Assembly: GCA_040902105.1 (NCBI GenBank)
Contig: JBBDXW010000025.1
Coordinates: 1 to 64,000, forward strand
Source of the DNA: IDS-8 sp040902105
GTDB taxonomy: Bacteria; Pseudomonadota; Gammaproteobacteria; Steroidobacterales; Woeseiaceae
Reading direction: 5' to 3'
DNA: 64,000 nucleotides
Shown here: positions 61,864 through 64,000 of the stretch, piece by piece
Numbering within the stretch: position 1 is the stretch's first letter
How the letters are laid out: each line of letters starts with the position of its first letter
Notes under the pieces: generated by a model
Seen by the model: the letters and a program-made list of their open reading frames with translations, nothing else
Databases searched by the model: none
What the model was told of the DNA's origin: nothing
Program-made: the position numbers and the translations under genes

Positions 61864-61892
61864 TTGTAACACTTCCCGCTTCCGGTTAGATT
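61864..61892 (+). promoter_or_regulatory. Sigma-70-like promoter, leader copy C
   Basis: TTGTAA and TAGATT with a 17-bp spacer. It is in the same place relative to the palindrome as in copies A and B. Confidence 0.5.
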
Positions 61893-61972
61893 CGAACTCG
61901 ACGGCGGAACGAATTCAGCCGGTTTCCACGGCCCGACCGCGTGTTCCACGCAACCTCCAATCCGCCGACGGA
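61893..61972 (+). ncRNA. Conserved transcribed leader element, copy C
   Basis: Most diverged copy. CTCGACGGC, AGCCGGTTTCC and GTTCCACGCAACCT are kept. CGGCGG (61902) can pair with CCGCCG (61962), a 6-bp stem made of different bases than in copies A and B. The inner hairpin of A and B is replaced by GCGTG-TTC-CACGC. Confidence 0.45.
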
Positions 61973-61989
61973 ATAACAAGGCAGACACT

Positions 61990-63876
61990 ATGACATCAAG
62001 TTGGCGGTATCCCCGCAGTGTGAATCTGGCGGCGATTATCCTTCTTGGGGTCTCGAGTTTATCGGCGTGCGGCGACGGCAGCGGAAGCATTACAGACCCT
62101 GAAAGTCCTCCCGCCAACCCACCGGATGGCGGCGGAGGCGGTTCGGGTTCCGTCAACAACGCGCCAACCATCGCCGGCACGCCGCCGGCATCGATCGAGA
62201 TCGGCGACAACTACTCGTTCCAGCCGGAAGCAACCGACCCGGACGGAGATACGCTGACATTCAGCATTGAGGCGAAACCGGATTGGGCGAGCTTCGATTC
62301 TGCGACAGGCGGGTTGAGCGGTACGCCGCAGGTCGGTGACGAAGGTCCATACGACGATATCGTTATCGAGGTGAGCGACGGGTCTGCCACCGATTCCCTG
62401 GACTTCGCCGTTGCCGTAACCGAGCCGGGCGGTTCGGGTCCGGCCAACAACCCGCCGAACATTGCCGGAACGCCGCCGGCATCGATCGACGTCGGAGTGA
62501 ACTACTCGTTCCAGCCTGAAGCATCCGACCTGGACGGAGACACGCTGACCTTCAGTATTCAGGCAAAGCCATCGTGGGCGAGCTTCGATACCGGGACCGG
62601 CGCCCTGAGCGGAACACCGCAGGATGGCGACGAAGGTCCCTACGAATTCATTTCCATCCTCGTGAGCGACGGGTCGGCCTTTGATTCCCTGGACTTCGAC
62701 ATCACCGTAAACGAGGCGGACGGCGGCGGCGGTGGCGGTTCGGGTTCCGGGAACAACGCACCGACGGTTTCCGGCACCCCGCCGGCGGCGATCACGGTCG
62801 GCGAAAACTACTCGTTCCAGCCGGCCGCATCCGACCCGGACGGAGACGCGCTGACATTCAGTATCGAGGCAAAGCCATCCTGGGCCAGCTTCAATTCTGC
62901 GAGCGGCGCCCTGAGCGGCACACCGGATGCCGGCGACGAAGGGCCATACGACGGTATCTCCATCGTGGCGAGCGACGGATCGGCGACCGATTCCCTGGAC
63001 TTCGCCATCACCGTGAACCCGGCGGGCGGCGGCGGTTCGGGATCCGACAACAGCGCACCGACGATCAGCGGCACGCCGCCGGCGGCGATCACGGTCGGTG
63101 AAAACTACTCGTTCCAGCCGGCCGCATCCGACCCGGAGGGAGACGATCTGACTTTCAGTATTCAGGCAAAGCCGTCCTGGGCGAGCTTCGATTCTGCAAC
63201 AGGCGCCCTGAGCGGCACGCCCGAGGGCAGCGACGAAGATCTATACGACGATATTTCCATCGTAGTGAGCGACGGGTCGGCGACCGATTCCCTGGACTTC
63301 GCCATCACCGTGAACCCGGTGGGCGGCGGCGGTTCCGCGAACGACGCACCGACGATCACCGGCACTCCGCCGGCCTCGGTCAAAGTCGGAGACAACTACT
63401 CATTCCAGCCGGCTGCATCCGACCCGGACGGTGACGCGCTGACCTTCAGCATTCAGGCGAAGCCGTCCTGGGCGAGCTTCAATGCTGCGACCGGCGCCCT
63501 GAGCGGCACGCCGCAGGCCGGCGACGAAGGTCCGTACGACGATATTTCCATCGTCGTGAGCGACGGGTCGGCAACCGATTCTCTCGACTTCGCCGTCACC
63601 GTGAACCAGGTTGCGCTCGGATCGGCGGACATTTCCTGGGCACCGCCAACCCGGAATTCCGACGGAAGTACGCTCACGGACCTGACGGCCTACAAGATTT
63701 ACTACGGCACGACGCGAGGCAATTACACCGAAGAGATACAAATCGACAATCCGGGCCTTACCACCTACGTGCTGGATAATCTCTCGCCGGACACCTATTA
63801 CTTCGTCGCCACTGCGATCAACTCGAAAGGTGTCGAGAGCGATTTCTCCGGCGTCCTGGTCAAGGTTGTCGACTGA
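61990..63876 (+). CDS. Large lipoprotein with five tandem putative-Ig domains and FN3
   Basis: A 628-residue lipoprotein. Lipobox LSAC gives Cys27; a Gly/Pro/Ser linker follows. Five He_PIG/cadherin-like repeats of about 95-100 residues (starting near 56, 153, 254, 353 and 450) each run from APTI.GTPPA to DSLDFA.TV and are joined by Gly/Ser-rich linkers. A C-terminal FN3-like domain has YKIYYGTTRGNYTEEIQIDN. The acidic repeats (DPDGD) could bind calcium. Probably a surface or matrix adhesin. Controlled by leader copy C; shares its end with the 60969 protein. Confidence 0.82.
   Translation: MTSSWRYPRSVNLAAIILLGVSSLSACGDGSGSITDPESPPANPPDGGGGGSGSVNNAPTIAGTPPASIEIGDNYSFQPEATDPDGDTLTFSIEAKPDWASFDSATGGLSGTPQVGDEGPYDDIVIEVSDGSATDSLDFAVAVTEPGGSGPANNPPNIAGTPPASIDVGVNYSFQPEASDLDGDTLTFSIQAKPSWASFDTGTGALSGTPQDGDEGPYEFISILVSDGSAFDSLDFDITVNEADGGGGGGSGSGNNAPTVSGTPPAAITVGENYSFQPAASDPDGDALTFSIEAKPSWASFNSASGALSGTPDAGDEGPYDGISIVASDGSATDSLDFAITVNPAGGGGSGSDNSAPTISGTPPAAITVGENYSFQPAASDPEGDDLTFSIQAKPSWASFDSATGALSGTPEGSDEDLYDDISIVVSDGSATDSLDFAITVNPVGGGGSANDAPTITGTPPASVKVGDNYSFQPAASDPDGDALTFSIQAKPSWASFNAATGALSGTPQAGDEGPYDDISIVVSDGSATDSLDFAVTVNQVALGSADISWAPPTRNSDGSTLTDLTAYKIYYGTTRGNYTEEIQIDNPGLTTYVLDNLSPDTYYFVATAINSKGVESDFSGVLVKVVD
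62150..63610 (+). repeat. Five tandem coding repeats of about 290 bp
   Basis: The five Ig-coding units in the 61990 gene are alike at the DNA level, e.g. the blocks around AACTACTCGTTCCAGCC and GTGAGCGACGGGTCGGC recur in each. Units 3 and 4 are closest. Such arrays change copy number by recombination. The single unit in the 60969 gene belongs to the same family. Confidence 0.85.
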
Positions 63877-64000
63877 CAGCCTGCCTGGCAATCCCACGCT
63901 GAGTCCCATCCCTGCCTGACGTCCCATCGGGGACTCGGAACCGCTGCGAGACCGGGCGCAGATTCTGCGTAACCCATCAAGTACAATTCCCGCCGTTTTG

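Larger units (their letters stand above)
61632..61989. other. Intergenic region with leader copy C
   Basis: About 360 bases. The first 140 show nothing clear. From 61773 the sequence follows leader copies A and B up to the ATG at 61990. Confidence 0.6.

Noticed and set aside
61825..61930. Sigma-54 promoter in the triplicated leaders
   Set aside because: A GG-N10-GC pattern is found only by chance in copy C and is not shared by copies A and B; the shared boxes fit sigma-70 spacing.
62150..63610. CRISPR-like array
   Set aside because: The repeats are about 290 bp, in frame and protein-coding; no short repeat/spacer pattern occurs anywhere in the window.

Overview
The window is a 64 kb surface-polysaccharide (exopolysaccharide, EPS) locus of a Gram-negative bacterium, most likely a gammaproteobacterium. 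Four things point there: the Wza/Wzc-type export genes, the set of accessory genes that accompanies exosortase A (XrtA)/PEP-CTERM systems (short Wza, Wzc-like chain-length protein, CpsD-like kinase, FemAB/GNAT proteins, PLP decarboxylase, CapK-like ligase), one PEP-CTERM protein, and GTAG-type REP palindromes scattered between genes. The exosortase gene itself is not in the window, and no PAPS-synthesis gene, tRNA, rRNA, CRISPR array or intact insertion sequence was seen.

Layout. 140-2385 (+): a Wzx flippase and a sulfotransferase. 2433-7439 (-): the export core wza-wzc-kinase and a GT39-type glycosyltransferase. 7804-13396: an unrecognised protein, two sulfotransferases, GT2 and GT4 enzymes. 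13624-15565 (-): a glycosidase-like lipoprotein behind a cyclic-di-GMP-I (GEMM) riboswitch. 15740-19482 (-): a second Wzx, a sulfotransferase and a Wzy/ligase. 19861-31530: more sulfotransferases, glycosyltransferases, a sugar-nucleotide epimerase and two paralogous secreted lyases. 31845-36992: the initiating undecaprenyl-phosphate glycosyltransferase, an unusual formyltransferase/propeller protein and two DPM1-like GT2 enzymes. 37205-39507 (+): two paralogous fibronectin-type lipoproteins, each behind its own GEMM riboswitch. 39544-47550: FemAB/GNAT proteins, pyruvyltransferase, CapK-like ligase, GT4 and PLP decarboxylase. 47679-49297 (-): a HipBA toxin-antitoxin pair. 49428-56746: ABC exporter, two large GNAT fusion proteins and WecB. 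56747-63876: a PEP-CTERM gene, a relic of a second one, a secreted glycosidase-like enzyme and two Ig/FN3 lipoproteins.

How the genes could work together: PHPT and the glycosyltransferases build a repeat unit on undecaprenyl phosphate, Wzx flips it, Wzy polymerises it, and Wzc/kinase/Wza control length and export. Seven sulfotransferases, a pyruvyltransferase and several acyltransferase-like proteins would decorate it, so a sulfated, acidic polymer is the main inference. Matrix-side proteins (lyases, glycosidase-like proteins, FN3/Ig lipoproteins, PEP-CTERM protein) sit behind dedicated leaders: three cyclic-di-GMP riboswitches in the left and middle parts, and at the right end three near-identical copies of a different leader (20-bp palindrome, promoter, conserved transcribed element). 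That triplicated leader is the most novel-looking signal in the window.
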